Origin: Symbiodinium natans
Taxonomy: Eukaryota > Sar > Dinophyceae > Suessiales > Symbiodiniaceae
Reading direction: 5' to 3'
Length of the DNA stretch: 64,000 nucleotides
NCBI GenBank assembly: GCA_905221605.1
Contig: CAJNDS010000228.1
Location: 1 to 64,000 of the forward strand
Positions within the stretch are counted from its first letter, which is position 1, and each line of letters opens with the position of its first letter. Below, one piece after another: positions 34,101 through 48,000 of this stretch. Both the position numbers and the translations under genes were made by a program. A model generated the notes under the pieces. The model made no database searches. It had not been told where the DNA came from and was given only the letters and a program-made list of their open reading frames with translations.

Positions 34101-37100
34101 GCTCCACCGCGGCATCCAGGTAGCGCTTGGTCGCGCAGCTCTCTTGGGCATCGGAGCACATCTGGGCCTGCACGAAAAGGGTTTAGGGTTTAGGGTTTGA
34201 TCCGAGCACCTGTTTAATTCACGCCCTCACATTTGAAGGAGTTTTTGTTGTCGAGAAGGCCGCCAGAAGACTACTTTCCATTGCGGGGGTTTTGGTATGG
34301 GGAAACTCCACCACATTTAAAGAAACTCCACCACATTTAAAGAAACTTTTTCGGGGGGGTTCCAAAATCTGTCGGCAGGCTTCTTGTTTTGCTTGCTGAG
34401 CTGCGAAGCTACAGCACCTCGGGGATCTGCAGCCTATTGTTGTTCATGGAGAATCAATACAGGGCCGTGGTCATACTATTGCGGAACCCTGCCTTTCTTA
34501 TTGTGGTGGGGGGGGGGGGGGGCCAAATAAACAGGTGCTCGGATTAGGGTTTAGGGTTTGGGGTGTAGGGACTTGGGGGTTGAGGGTTACCCTAAACTTT
34601 GAACCCTAAACCCTGGGTTTGAGTGTTACGCTTTGGGGTCTACTGACCCGGCTGAACCCTCCTAAGCCCTGGCATTCCCCAAACTCAAAAATCATGAGCC
34701 CGAACGAATCTCTGGGACATTTCCCAAAATGCAATGGGCTGATGCAAATTCTGGGGCCAGTTTTGGGGACCCTGAATGCGTACGAATAAGGGACTGCCCC
34801 AAAAGAGGATCCTAAGTTGTTGAGGGACCCCTTCCATCTATCTTTTCCCACCTTCAGGCACACTTGGGCTCAAGCAATTCTTGTGCGCATATGGTAGCTG
34901 ATCAAAGTGAAACATATTCCCGAAATACGCCCCTATTTCCCTTATAAAGGCATAGAAACCTTGAGAATTTCCTTAAAGCCATAGAAACCTCGAGAATTAA
35001 CCCAGAAAGACCAGTATGTGGATCAACCCCTGTGTATAGACCCTGAACCCTGAACCCTTCTCCCCTTCCAGGGCTAGAGTCCCCTTACCCTAAACCCTAC
35101 ACCCTACACCCTACACCCTAAACCCTAAACCCTAAACCCTAAACCCTGAACCCTGAACCCTGAACCCTACCTGGAGGGGCCTCAGAGACGGCGTCGCGAT
35201 TCTTGTTGCACAGGGGCATCTCCATGTCCACCCCAGCCCCGTAGAGGCCTCGCAGGTCTGGGTTGAGTTGTCCATATTCCTTGCTTCTTGCAACTACTAT
35301 TGCCAGTAATTATGCTGTGACTATAACTATAACCAATACTATTGCTAGTATACTCTTGTGTTTACGATTACGATCACTACGATTACTGCATGTATTTCGA
35401 ACACCAACACGCAGCATCGTTATGATTGTTGTTCTTCTCGCTGGGAGGAGTTGGAGAACTCGCAAGCGTCTAGGGCTATGGGTTGCTCCTAATACTAAGT
35501 TATGGGTGTTCAGTCCGGCCTGTTCATCGATCTGGGCACTGCCCATGCAAGGGAGTATGTCGAGGGGAATAAGGACGGACCCCTAGTAACGTCTGGGCTA
35601 AAGTAGGGTTTAGGGTTATGAGGTTTAGGGTAGGTTTAGGGGTATAAGGCGGGACCCCTAGAAGGGTCCCTAATCCTAATCCCTTTCCCCTATATAACCC
35701 CTAATTAACGTGTCTTCTAAGGGTCCCTCCTTAGTCCCTTGAGTATATTGTTCCACGAACCAAAGACCTAAAGTACCGTGCTCCTCTTCGAGCTACAATC
35801 AAAACAACTCCTAAAGAAAAACAGACAGAACTACTAAGAGTGGGTGCAGTCGTGCAGCTTGGAGAAGAGTGTTCAGGGTAATTCAAGCCCCAAAATCACA
35901 ATGTCTAAAACGAAACCCAACCCTGATAAGCCCTCCTGGATCCTAAACCTCCGATTGCCGAGCCGCTGTTGCTCTTCATGTAGCCCGGGGGGGTGAAGAA
36001 GTAGGGAGAAGACGTCCCCTCGTGGAAGAGGATCCGGCCGCTAGTGATGCCTGCCACTCTTAGGGGCTGTGCTGTCCGCAGGAGAGCCGGGAGTTTCATT
36101 GTTGTTCCGACGACCATCAAGGTTACTACTAAATGGATATGGTTCATGGCTATGATTATCAGTGGCTTCACGGCTCCCACTTCTGTACTCCTGTTTGCAA
36201 GGGTTGGGGGGGGAGTGGGGGTCAGGGGATAGTTGGTGGTTCTGGGCTTGCGCATGTGCGGGAATGGAAAGTGCACCCCTGTTTTGGAGTCATCATCGCT
36301 TCCACCACAGAATCCTTAGCCCAAAGGCCCACATCCACGACTCAAGCTTAAGGGCATTTCGGATTTTGCGTTGCAGGCCGTTGCTTGCCCAACCCGGCCC
36401 TTAACTAGCAGGGATAGCCCACAAAACTGTAGGTATAAAGAGGCTTCCAGGGTCTCTCTTGAATCCGACTTACGTCTTCCCACGGCCCCGGCCTTCCCAG
36501 GAAGCAAACCAGTCCTGGTGGGGCTTGGGGTTTGCCCGGGGGGGGAGGGGGGGGGGTAGGGTTTCGGGTCTAGGGTTTCGGGTTTAGGGTTACAGGGGGG
36601 GGGGGGGGGGGGCTCAGAGGGGGAGGGTTGAGGTTTCGGGTTTCGGAGCTTGGGGTGTCGGGTGTTTCAGAGAGTGTGATCCATGGGGCCAGAGGGGCCG
36701 GCAACTAGAACCGTAAGCGGAGCCTTGTCAGGAAACTGGCACTACCCACACCCTTTGGACTCGTCCTGAGATAGGGTTTGTACGAAATACCAGCGGCCCT
36801 GAAACCACAACCCTAAACCCTAAACCCTAAACCCTAAACCCTAAACCCTAAACCTAAACCCTAAACCCTAAAAGCTCCCTGGGGTTGGGGAGCTATGGCA
36901 TTTGCTTGCTCAATCCTCCCGCCCCCGCCCCCTGTTTAGCCGGAGCCGCCGTCATGATGCTACCATCAAAGCCGAGCTGGTCGCGCAGAATGCTGATGAA
37001 CTTCCTTTGGAATTTGGGGTGCCCTAATCCCTAATCCCGAAACCCTAAACCCTAAACCTCACGGTTGGCGGGTTTAGGGTTTTGACCTGGCACAAACTCA

Positions 37101-40100
37101 ACCCCTACTTAGACCATGCCTCTCAAATTAAGAGCCCTAAAGCCTAAACACCTCACAAACCCCGAAGCTGGCTTTCTCGCCAAAAATCCGAGTTACTGTT
37201 ACTACATTCTGCAGCAGAAAAATACCAAAAAAAAAAAAACAAGTTTTTGGGCTCTTAAGGTCCTCAGCCCCTAGCAAAGCCCTGAACCTCACGCTGGCGG
37301 GCGCGGGGACCGATTTAACCTCCTATTTGACCTGATATAGGGCTATATATGGAGTGGAGGCCCAAAGAAAGTCTAAATCTGTTCCACACCAATCCCACCT
37401 CAACCCTAAAGCCTAGCCCTAAACCCTAAACCCTAAACCCTAAACCCTAAACCCTAAACCCTAAACCCTAAACCCTAAACCCTAAACCCTAAACCCTAAA
37501 CCCTAAGCCCTAAACCCTAAACCCTAAACCCAAGCAGGAAGCAGCAAAGAACACTGCCAAAGACCAGCGTCGGATCGGCGAAGGGCCATCGGCCCTGCAC
37601 CCTGCCAGGGCGTTGGGTTTAGGGTTTAGGGTTTAGGGTTTAGGGTTTAGGGCTTAGGGTTTAGGGTTTAGGGTTTAGGGTTTGAGAGCCCCTACAATCC
37701 ACCAAAACCCTAAGACCCCAACAACCCACGAAACCCTTCAGGTTTTTGGGGCTTTCAGGGTTTAGGGTCCAGAGCTCAACCCAACGCTATGAAGCCCTCA
37801 ACCCTGCACTGCATGGACCCTGAACCCGAAACCCTAAACCCTCCTAGCCTGTTGTAGGAAGTCATCACCAGCTCCGGGGCAGACTCCCGGACGACCAGAG
37901 CCCAGGCCCTAGAGACATGGGTTTAGGGCTTAGGGATTTACGGTTGAGGGATTTAGGGTGTGCAGCTCAGGGTTTAGGGTTTAGGGTTACGACAAGTTAA
38001 GGTGATGGGGCTTCATCAAACCTGGGGGGGGGGGAGGGTATAAAACATCTAGAATTTCTATGGGTTATGAGGCTTGTAGAGGGACTAGGGCCCACAGAAC
38101 TTAGAATTGATTGCACAACAACCCAAAAGGAGGCATGATTTAAAGGCTTTCGGCCTCAAAGTAGGTAGATTTGGAGCCCACCCTAAACCCTAAACCCTAA
38201 ACCCTAAACCCTAAACCCTAAACCCTAAACCCTAAACCCTAACCCCTAAACCCTAAACCCTAAACCCTAAACCCTAAACCCCAGCCCCCAAAAAGGGCAT
38301 CTGCTCGTCGGTGCAAGAACAACAAAACGAGTTGAGGGTTGCAGGGCTTCCCTGCTTTGGCGTAGACCCTGAAAAAAGAGTATATACTTTTTAGGTATAA
38401 GTAGACATAGGATCCCAGAACCAGAATAAGTATTGAAGTATAGTACTCCAAAATCCAGGCTTAGGGTTTGGGATCACAAAACTGCTGATTATATCTAGAC
38501 AAAGGAGCCCCATTATAGTCATGCAATGCAAAGGCGACCGACCGGTCCACCCAACCCAACCCAACAAGAACGGTTGAGGGTTTAGGGTTTAAGCTATACC
38601 TGGGACCCTCTATACCTACAGTTTATGGGTTATACCTACTAATTAAGGGTAGTTACTACTAAACTGTAGGCACATCGAGTCCCAGGTGGGGCTTTAAGGT
38701 TGTAGGTTTTTAGGGCGTCGGAAGAATTACTAATAGCATTCCCTTAGGGTCCCTTTTATAGCTATAACTATCCTAATAACCCCCAAAAGCCCTATTCTCA
38801 ATATTCAGGCCCCCAAAAAAATTTCCGACAATTGGGGTCCGGGAATATGAACACCCCAAGTATACTCTGACCCTCACTATAAGAATCCCAGGATGGCACG
38901 CACCCCCAAATAGCCCTGAACCCCTGTACACCCCAAGGTGGTACCCTAAACCCTAAACCCTAAACCCTAAACCCTAAACCCTAAACCCTCAACCCTAAAC
39001 CCTAAACCCTAAACCCTAAACCCTAAACCCTAAACCCTAAACCCTAAACCCTAAACCCTAAACCTTTCATTTATGGTAGGATTGTGTATACCCCAAAAGG
39101 TTAAAGGTTACCTACTCAGCCACGAAGAGCTCGAGGTGGTACCGTGAGCATAGGGTTTAGGGGTTTAGGGTTTAGTGTGAACTCCAAAGCACCTGAGGTA
39201 GACGTCATGCAGCGTCTGCTCGTCCATCTCGGCACTCACCCACCACCTGGCAGCTCAAAAACCGAAAGCTGAAACTTTGCTCAACCAACCCTAAACCCTA
39301 ACCCCTAACCCCTAACCCCTAACCCCTAAACCCTAAACCCTAAACCCTGAACCCTAAACCGTAACCCTGAACCCTAAACCCCGAACCCTAAAATTTGAGG
39401 TAATTAAGCCGTAGTAAGCCCTCAAACCCTGAAACCCTAAACCCTAAATTTCGGGGAGTTCAAGCTTGCAATCTGGGTGCTGACAAGCCTGGGAGCTCAA
39501 AATCCAAGGAGCCAAGGTTTAGAGATTTGCTTTTGGATTAGGGGTTTAAAAAACTGGGCCTCTTTCTTTCAGATTATGGAGGTTGGGCCTCGTTTGTGTT
39601 GGGTTGGATAGAGGGCTTGGGGCGACCCAACTAACCTGGACTCCGCCTCTTTTGGGGGAGGGGGGTTCAGGGTTTGCGGTTTAGGGTTCAGGGTTCGGGG
39701 TTTAGGGTCCGGAGTGGGGGAACTTGCTGCCCAAATGCCGGGTGTTCTCGATGTTGTTGGCCAGGAAGTGCTTGGCAGTCGCCATCACTTTTTGGTCGTG
39801 CCTGAACCCTACAGGACACCTTAAACCCCAAAACGCTAAACCCTACTAAGCCCCTGGCTGTAAGCCCGAACCCCAAGCCCCGCATCCTAAGCCAACCCCA
39901 AGAACACGCTTACGTTGTTGTGGGATATTCTTAAGCGTTCCAGCCCTCAACCCTAAACGCTAAACCCTAAACCCTTAACCCTAAACCGTAAACCCCAAAC
40001 CCCAAACCCTAAACCCTTCAGAAGTAAGGTTCCAGCCCGGCCTTTTTTTGCGGCTGAGGGTTTCTGGCGGCTTCAGGTAGAGTATAAGCCCTAAACCTAA

Positions 40101-43100
40101 ACCCAGAACCGTAAACCTATATAGGGTTTTGAAAGTTTGCAATAGACAAAAAAAGGTGACCCTGACGACTCGAGGTAGCCTCCCTCACAACCCCCTCCAG
40201 CTTGAGCGGTTCGGGATTGGGCTTTTCAAGTATAGGGGTCTCAAACAAACAAATTTAGAGGTTTGGAAAACTTTCCAGCTTAAACGGAATGGTGGAAAAG
40301 CACAAACCGCAAACCCCAAACCCTTTCAACCCTAAGCCCTTTAACCGTGAACCCTATACATCCAGAGCCCTTTAACCGTGAACCCTATAAATCCTAAGCC
40401 CCTAATATCCTAAACCTCCTGAACCCCAAATTCGTAAACCCTATGCCCAAAACCCTAAACCCTGAAAAGAAGTTCGAACTGCATCCCCGTCGCTGGACGC
40501 CCCTAACCACGGCAGCGCCCATCTTGCCGCTGAAGAAGGGGTCCTCTACCCACGAGGGTTTACGGGGTTTAGGGTTGAGGGTTTGGGGTTTAGGAATCAG
40601 GGCTGCATGGGGGCTTACGAGAATAGGGACCTTGTTGGGGTCGTTGTTGTGGGGGAATCCTGCTATCTGAGGGTGTATATTGGGGGTCGTTAATTCGTAA
40701 ACCCCCAAATTACTTTCAGGGGCTGAAGAGGGTTGAGGGTTGAGGGTTTGGGGGTTTAGGGTTTGACATTTAGGGTTTAGCGAAGAACCTTTACAGAACT
40801 GCAGCTTGAACGTTTGCGTGGGCTCTAGGGAGACTTAAGTAGAGAAAGCTTCAAAGGGGGAGTATAGATTTGGGTTCCAGGCCACACGAGGGGATGTCTT
40901 CCTTTCCTGCGCCCTACACCGTGGCGCGCGGTACGCGTTTTGAAGGCTTTGAGCTTGGGCGTCCTCTCCCCCTAAACCCTAAACCCTAAACCCTAAACCC
41001 TAAACCCGAAACCCTAAGCCCGAAACCCTAAACCCTAAACCCTAACCCCTAAACCCTAAACCCTAAACCCTAAGCCCTAAACCCTGAGCCCTCGTCCTCT
41101 CCGTAGCTTTCCTGGGCTCTGCCCCAGTTCAGCCATGGCAGGATGTTGATCGTGGGGAGCAGCGCAGCATGAACGTCCAGCAACACGCCGATCTCCCCTC
41201 GCACGGCTTAGGGTTTAGGGTTTCGGGTTTAGGGTTTAGGGCTTCATGTCAAGGGACTAGAGAAGGGACCTTTGGGGCTCTTTAGGGAGGATTTAGAGGG
41301 GTTCCTTAGGGCAGGGCCTCCGGTTTCTAGTTCACGGTTGGGGATAGTATTAAAAGCTCCAATGTCTAGTCTTTATTGAGTTTAAGCACCCATAAACATG
41401 TGAAATGTCACCACAATGTGACAAAGGTTTCATGAGGGAGCCGTTTAAAGCGACCTTAGGGGCTCTTTAGGGGTGATTTAGGGGCTACTTAGGTATATGG
41501 GACGATATGAGGTATTTGTCGGGGTTTTCTCGGGGAATGAGATTGAGGGTCCCTTCTAGGGGTCCCTCCTTGTACCCCTGGGTCATGGGTGAGGGTAAGG
41601 GCTACACCTAAGCCCAAGACCCAAAAGTACAAAAACCCTAAATCCTAAACCGTCACCCTAAAGTCTGATCTTTTGGAGATTAGCTGTGATAAGAACTCGA
41701 CCCAAGCCCCCAATAGCACGGCAAAGTAAGTTCGGGGTTTAGGGTTTAGGGCTCGGGGTATAGGGCTCGCCAAGGCGAGACAAGTGTGCGCAGCTCTCCG
41801 GATTCAGAGAGCCCCCGAATGAAGCGGAGGTTTAGGGTTTAGGGTTAGGGTTTAGGGTTTAGGGGAGGCCTCCCAAAAAACAAATACGTCGGCCTGCCCC
41901 CCAAAACAGACATCCTACAAACCCGTTTAGGGTGTGGAGTTAAACCCTAAACCCTAAACCCTAAACCCTAAACCCTACAAGTTTCGAGGTCAGGGTCTGA
42001 ACTTCTGAGTTCTGAAGCGTTACCCGAGGCCCCAATATTGCCCCGATATTGCCCGGAACACGTGAGCCTATGGCACGCCCGATCTCTTCTTCCAACCTCG
42101 TCAGAAAGATTAGTTTAGGGTTTGAAGTTTAGGGTTTGCCCTAAACCCTAAACCCTATATACCCTAAACCCTAGACCCTAAGCCCTAAGCCCTAAACCCT
42201 AAACCCTAAACCCTAAACCGGGACTGAAGAAGGGAAGTCAACTTGAACAGCGGGGAAAGAGGGTACCATATACTGACATCCTAGCTTCGAATCCAGGTCT
42301 GGTGGTTTAGGGTTTAGGGTCTAGGGTTTAGGGTTTAGGGTCTAGGGGGTTCCTGCCACTGCTGGATTTGAATCGTGTTGTTGAACTAGCGTCCAGGCAT
42401 GTAGTGACTAATTTAATTTAGTGCAGTTCAGGGTTTAGGGTTTAGTGTTTAGGGCTCAGGATTCAGTGATGGTGTTTAATCTTCAAACTTTGAACCACAA
42501 AAGCCTTCCGTCCTGTCGCGGTTGTGTGTTGACCGGCCGTGGGATTCCCCAAGCCCTAAGCCGTGCGACGAATACCAGGGATCCCAAACAGGGCCATAGT
42601 TTAGAGCACAGGCCTAAAGACCCTGAACCCAACGAACGCCTCACAAGCGCGTAAGGCTGCAAACCCTAAAACCCTGAAACCCCAACTCCAAACCCCAAAA
42701 CCACGGGGGTGGTGAAAGCGATCAGATGGGCTTCCCTGCAGCCCAGCGGCTCGGCGTTCCACGTTGCTCCTCGCAGCACCTGCCGCGAACCCTCAACCTA
42801 AAGCCTAAACTCTCAACCCTGAAACTCTACAACCATAAACTCCCGAACCCCTCAACCCGGAACCCCAAACAACCCAAAACCATCAGGAAAGCCCGAACCC
42901 GCTCTCGGGTGGAGTTGGGACAGGGACCTTAATTCGAAGAACCTCTTATGGACCCTGACTAGACCCAAGAGTAACCTACTGGGAGGAAGAAGGGGCTTTA
43001 AAAAGGGTGCTTTTAAGGGAAGCCCTAAACCCTAAACCCGAAACCCTATACCCTATAAACCCTAAAACCTAAACACTCCTAAACCCTAAATCCTAAACCG

Positions 43101-44952
43101 TAAACCCTGAACCCTATAAACCCTAGGCCCTGAAACCGTAAACCCTAAACAGAGGGAGTAGGGGCCTGCTCTGAGTCCTCGCTATAGCTGCAAAAGTCCT
43201 TTGAGCTTGGTGACGGACCCTGAAGCCTTTGCAATGATGCGTGCTATGATGGTCCAAGCCCTAAACCCTCAAGCGCGCAACCGCCATAAACCCCAAAACC
43301 CCCGTAAACCCCTAACCTGCAAACCCCAAATCCCTAAAACCCCTCTAAAACCCCAACCCCTCTCTCCCCCCCCAAAACAAAAAAAACCAAAGCCCCCAAA
43401 ACCCCTAAACCCTAAACCCTAAACCCCCTCCTGCGAGGGGAAGGAGGGCGAGGTGCCGTCCTCCGGGCAAGGGCGGCCAAAAGGCTGGCCGCCCTGACCT
43501 TTGCGAGGGGTGTGGGGGTTTAGGGTTGTTTAGGGTTTAGGGTTTAGGGTTTAGGGTTTAGGGTTTAGGGTTTAGGGTTTAGGGTTTAGAGTTTAGAGTT
43601 TAGGCACCGGACAGTAAGGGTTCCAGGTCAGGGCCTAGGGCTTAGGGTTAGACTCTAGGCCTTAGGGCGTTCAGGCTGGGGTGTTCGGGATGGAGTAGGG
43701 TTGAGCTGAGGGTCTTGGGGTTGAGGAACTCTATCCCTAAACCCCAAACCCTAAACCCAAAACCAGAACCCTAAACCCTTTTCCCTAACCCTAAACCCCG
43801 AACCCTAATCCCCAAACCTTACACCCTAAACCCCTAAGCCCTGAACCCTGAACCCCTTTTTCGGCTCCCTCCTCTAGTCCCTTGAGCCAGGGCCTCAGAG
43901 TGACCCTAAACCCCTAAGCCCTGAACCCTAAACCCTAGCCCTAAGCCCTAAGCCCTAAGCCCTAAGCCCTAAGCCCTAAACCCTAAACCCTAAACCCTAA
44001 ACCCTAAACCCTAAACCCCCTAAACCCCTCCTTTCCGAGCTGCAGGTCAGGCCCTTCGGTCCATCCCGCATCCGCATGCCACGCACACCGAGCCGTGGCA
44101 GATCCTGTTGGCGAACCCCCCCTTCTGTAGGGACTAGGCTATGGGTTTAGGGTTTAGGGTTTAGGGTTTAGGGTTTAGGGTTTAGGGTTTAGGGTTTAGG
44201 GTTTAGGGTTTAGGGTTTAGGGTTTAGGGTTGCCTAGTAACCGAGGAACAAAAAGGGTGCCCCTTCTTTGCGTACAGGGGTTTGTAAGGGAACCTAAACC
44301 TCCCAAAAAGGTACTGGGCATCCTATCTGGGTTTGGGGTTTGGGGTTTTGGGGGTGAAGGGTTTGCGGGATGGGGGTGTTAGGGCTTTTGCTAGATGTTT
44401 CGGAGGTTTGGGGCTTTTGGGGTTTGAAGGCCTGGGGGCTTTGGGGTGTCCTGGGGTGTTCGGAGGCGGTTTTGGGCTTGGGGGTTGGGGAGGGCGAGGG
44501 TGGGCATAGGGAATTTTTAAGCTTTGGGGCTTTCAAACTTTCACGTTTGAGGGGTTCTGGGGGGGGGGGGGGGCGTATGAGGTGTACGACTTGTTAGAGG
44601 TCGGAAAGTTCAAGTTGCGTTCAAGAGCGTTAGACCGCCCTACCTAAGACATCGCTAGGCGGCCACGGATTCAGAACTGTAGGGCGCAGATTGAGTGGGA
44701 TGGGTTCTCTAAGCTATGGTCCCTTTGCAATGAACCTAAACCCTAAACCCTAAACCCTAAACCCACAAGCGCCCCCTAGGAGCTGCGGGCTTCAAGGCCC
44801 TGGGGGGCTGAATCTATAGGGCTTAGGGCTCTACCAGCCCCAAGCTCTCTAAGGCTTAGTAGCCCAGTAACCATATAATAATAATATATAATATAATATA
44901 TATATATATATATATATATAATATAATATATATATATATATAATATAATACA

Positions 44953-45026
<74 letters not shown>

Positions 45027-48000
45027 TATAATATATAATAATAATTAATAATAACAAATAATAATAATAATAGTAATAATAATCAAAATAATAATAATAA
45101 TAATAATGAGGGCACCTGTTTTTTGGGTTAGTTACTTTATAAGGGAACCCATAACCAGAAAAAAAAGGGTAAAGGGTACCACTGGGCTACTAAGAAGGGT
45201 AGTTTCATGGAGGTCATCCCCTGTTTTGATGACCTCTCGCCAGAAGGGTTGCAAGCTGTGCCATTCTCTCTTCGAAAGCCGAGGCAAGAACTCAAAACCC
45301 TTCAGCTGGGTGGAGTTGCGGGCCTGGCAACGTGTACATGCCTGTAGGTTACTGGGGTTATGTACGGATTCAGGCCCATGGAAGCTTAGCAACTTTTCCA
45401 AACCAACCCCAGATGAACATCATAAAGCCCTGCCAAAACCCACAAACCCGAAAAGCAGGGCCAACCCTGAAAAACCGAAAACCTTAAACCACTCAAAGCC
45501 CTAAAAGCCTGACAGCCTCGAAGCACTTTACACACTACTTGCTTCACCCTAATCCCAAATCCATAAACCCTAAACACGAGTCCCTAGTCCCTAAACCCTA
45601 AACCCCAAGCCCTACCAGGAACTCTGTTTTACCTACAGTTCACAACGCATCAAGCTGTAGGTAAAGAGGGTCCCAGGTAAACCCTAAACCCTAAACCAGC
45701 GGCCTTGCCCTAAAGCCTATTACTAAACCCTAAACCCTAAATCCACAACCCAAAACCCTAAGCCCTAAACCCGAACCCCTCAATCCTAAACCAGCGGCCT
45801 TCAGAACGAACCAGGAGTCGCCTCCCCCAAGCTCGCTGCCCTCCCCCAGGGCGTGGCACTCGAACCACCTTCGGCTCGCGCGCACGCGCGCACGCGCGCT
45901 CGCGCGCGTGTGGCTAAGGGGGTGTGTGGGGGGGGAGGGGCTTCTTTAGGGCTTTAGGAGCCCTGCACCTTAAACCCTAAACTACCCTAAACCCTAATTT
46001 GTCTACGGGTTTATGGGCTTTTGGCTCCTGAGGTTGACGGCTTTGCCGGCATTTTTGGGAGCCCTCGCATACCTTAGTGTATACCCGATACATCCCAAGG
46101 GCCCATACTTCAGAGCACAAAGTATAAGGGAAGGGACTTTTGGGGTGGAGAAATTTGGGGTTCGTTTGAGGTTTAGGGCTTGGAGTGTATAGGGGTAAGG
46201 GTTCAGGGCGTATAGCCATGAGCGTTTATCGGTCTTGGGGCTGCTAGCGCTTAGGGCCATAGGACTTGGTGAGGGCTTGTATGGTTTTAGGGTTTAGGGT
46301 TTATACTGTATACTGTATAGAGAGTTGAGAGTGCAGTGTTTGTAGGCTTTAGGGCTGGCTGGTGTTGAATCACTGCCTGGCAAGCTGCAAGCTCAGAAGC
46401 CGTGCGGACGGGTATCAAGTCCAGTTCCCACGATATCCGACCCAACTTGCTCATCGCTACGGTCTTCAGTGCCGTCGCGAGGACGTCTATGCTGTACCAA
46501 CCTCCTGGCGCCGTGTGCAGCCGCCGCCGGTCCCCAATCTCCGGGTTCTCCGCAAGGAACACTTGAAGGGCCTCCTCCATGTTCTTGTGGGGTTGAGGAT
46601 AGTAGCATGTAGGGGCTGTATAGGTCTAGAGAGTTTGGCCATTACAGCTGGCTTTACAGAGGCCTTTGGGGCACCTGTAGGGCTTAGGGTTTAGAGGGTC
46701 TGGGGTTTACAGGGGTACTCGTAAACTTATCCAGGATCCCTATTTGAACCCTAAACCCTAAACCCGATACCCTAAACCCTAAACCTACAATCCCGATGAA
46801 GGACTCTTAGTATAAGGGGGAACATCCCTATTCCTGAGCCCGAAACTTATATTTTGGGTTCTTTTAAGGGAGGGGTTTCAAGGGGGGGGCTCCAAGACCT
46901 CGACATGTTTGAGGAGTAGGAACCTTGACCCCCAACCCCCAAAACCTGTCCCCCCCTGGCCCCCAAACCAAGGAAAACCAGTGCAATATAGGGGCCGTAC
47001 AAGCTAGAATAGGGTTTTGGGGGGCTTTGGTCGCATAATTCCAAAGGGATCATGAGGGAATATTCCTAGCAAGTATTTCAAACCTTAAACCCTAAACCCT
47101 AAACCCTAAACCCTGAATCCTAAACCCTAAACCCTAAACCCTAAGCCCTAAACCCTAAACCCTAAACCCTAAACCCTAAACCCTAAACCCTGCAGGCCTG
47201 GCCCGGCTCTCCGCACAGCCCGCGTCGATACAGGTCTGGAGGAACTTCTCCTTGGGGCGGTGCAGGGTTTAGGGTTTAGGGTTTGGGGTTTAGGGTTTGG
47301 GGTTTGGGGTTTGGGGTTTAGGGTTTAGGGTTTAGGTTTAGGGTTTAGGGTTTAGGGCAGAAACCCTGTATAAGCCCTGCAAATACACGCCACTAAACCC
47401 AAAAACAAAAAAAGCGCCTAAAAACCCTAAGAGAAGCACCAGCAAGCAGGCCTCTGTGGTCATCTCCCGCAGGGTTTCCTGGACCTTGGCTTCATCGCTC
47501 TCCGGGTAGCCTGCTTGGAGGTCCATGGTACTTTTTAGGGTTTAGGGTTTAGGGTTTAGGGTTCAGGGTTTAGGGTTTTGGGTTTAGGGGGGCAACCGCC
47601 AGGACTTGGGGCGGCGTAGTTGGGGGTTTTAGGGTTGTTTGGGAATTTCTACGGCTCTTGTAGGGTTTCCAGTGGTTTTAGGGCTTGGGCGTGGTGGTTC
47701 AGGGGTTTGGGTGTTTAGAGGTTTGGGGTTTCTGGCTTTGGGGGGGGGTGGGGGGGGGGGGGGGGGCGTTTAGGGGTTGAGGAGTTCAGGGTTTGGGGAG
47801 TTTAGGGGGTTGAGTGGTTACAGTACGGGACTGGCGTGTGGGTTCTCCTTTAGCTGGGGGGGCTGAGGGTGTGCGCTGTTGGTTGCGAGCCGATGTCCAA
47901 ACCTTAAAACCCTAAGCCCACAACCCTTCTGCAAGGTTGTTTTTGTTGCCCTTGCGCCCCAAACCCTGAAAACCCCAAATCCTAAAGCCTAGACCCTGAA

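Noticed and set aside
42275-42400. Possible tRNA-derived element around TTCGAATCC and TTTGAATC
   Set aside because: No cloverleaf partner sequence; the words are isolated and split by TTTAGGG repeats.
44776-45057. 93-residue minus open frame rich in Ile and Tyr
   Set aside because: It is a translation of TA/TAA microsatellite.
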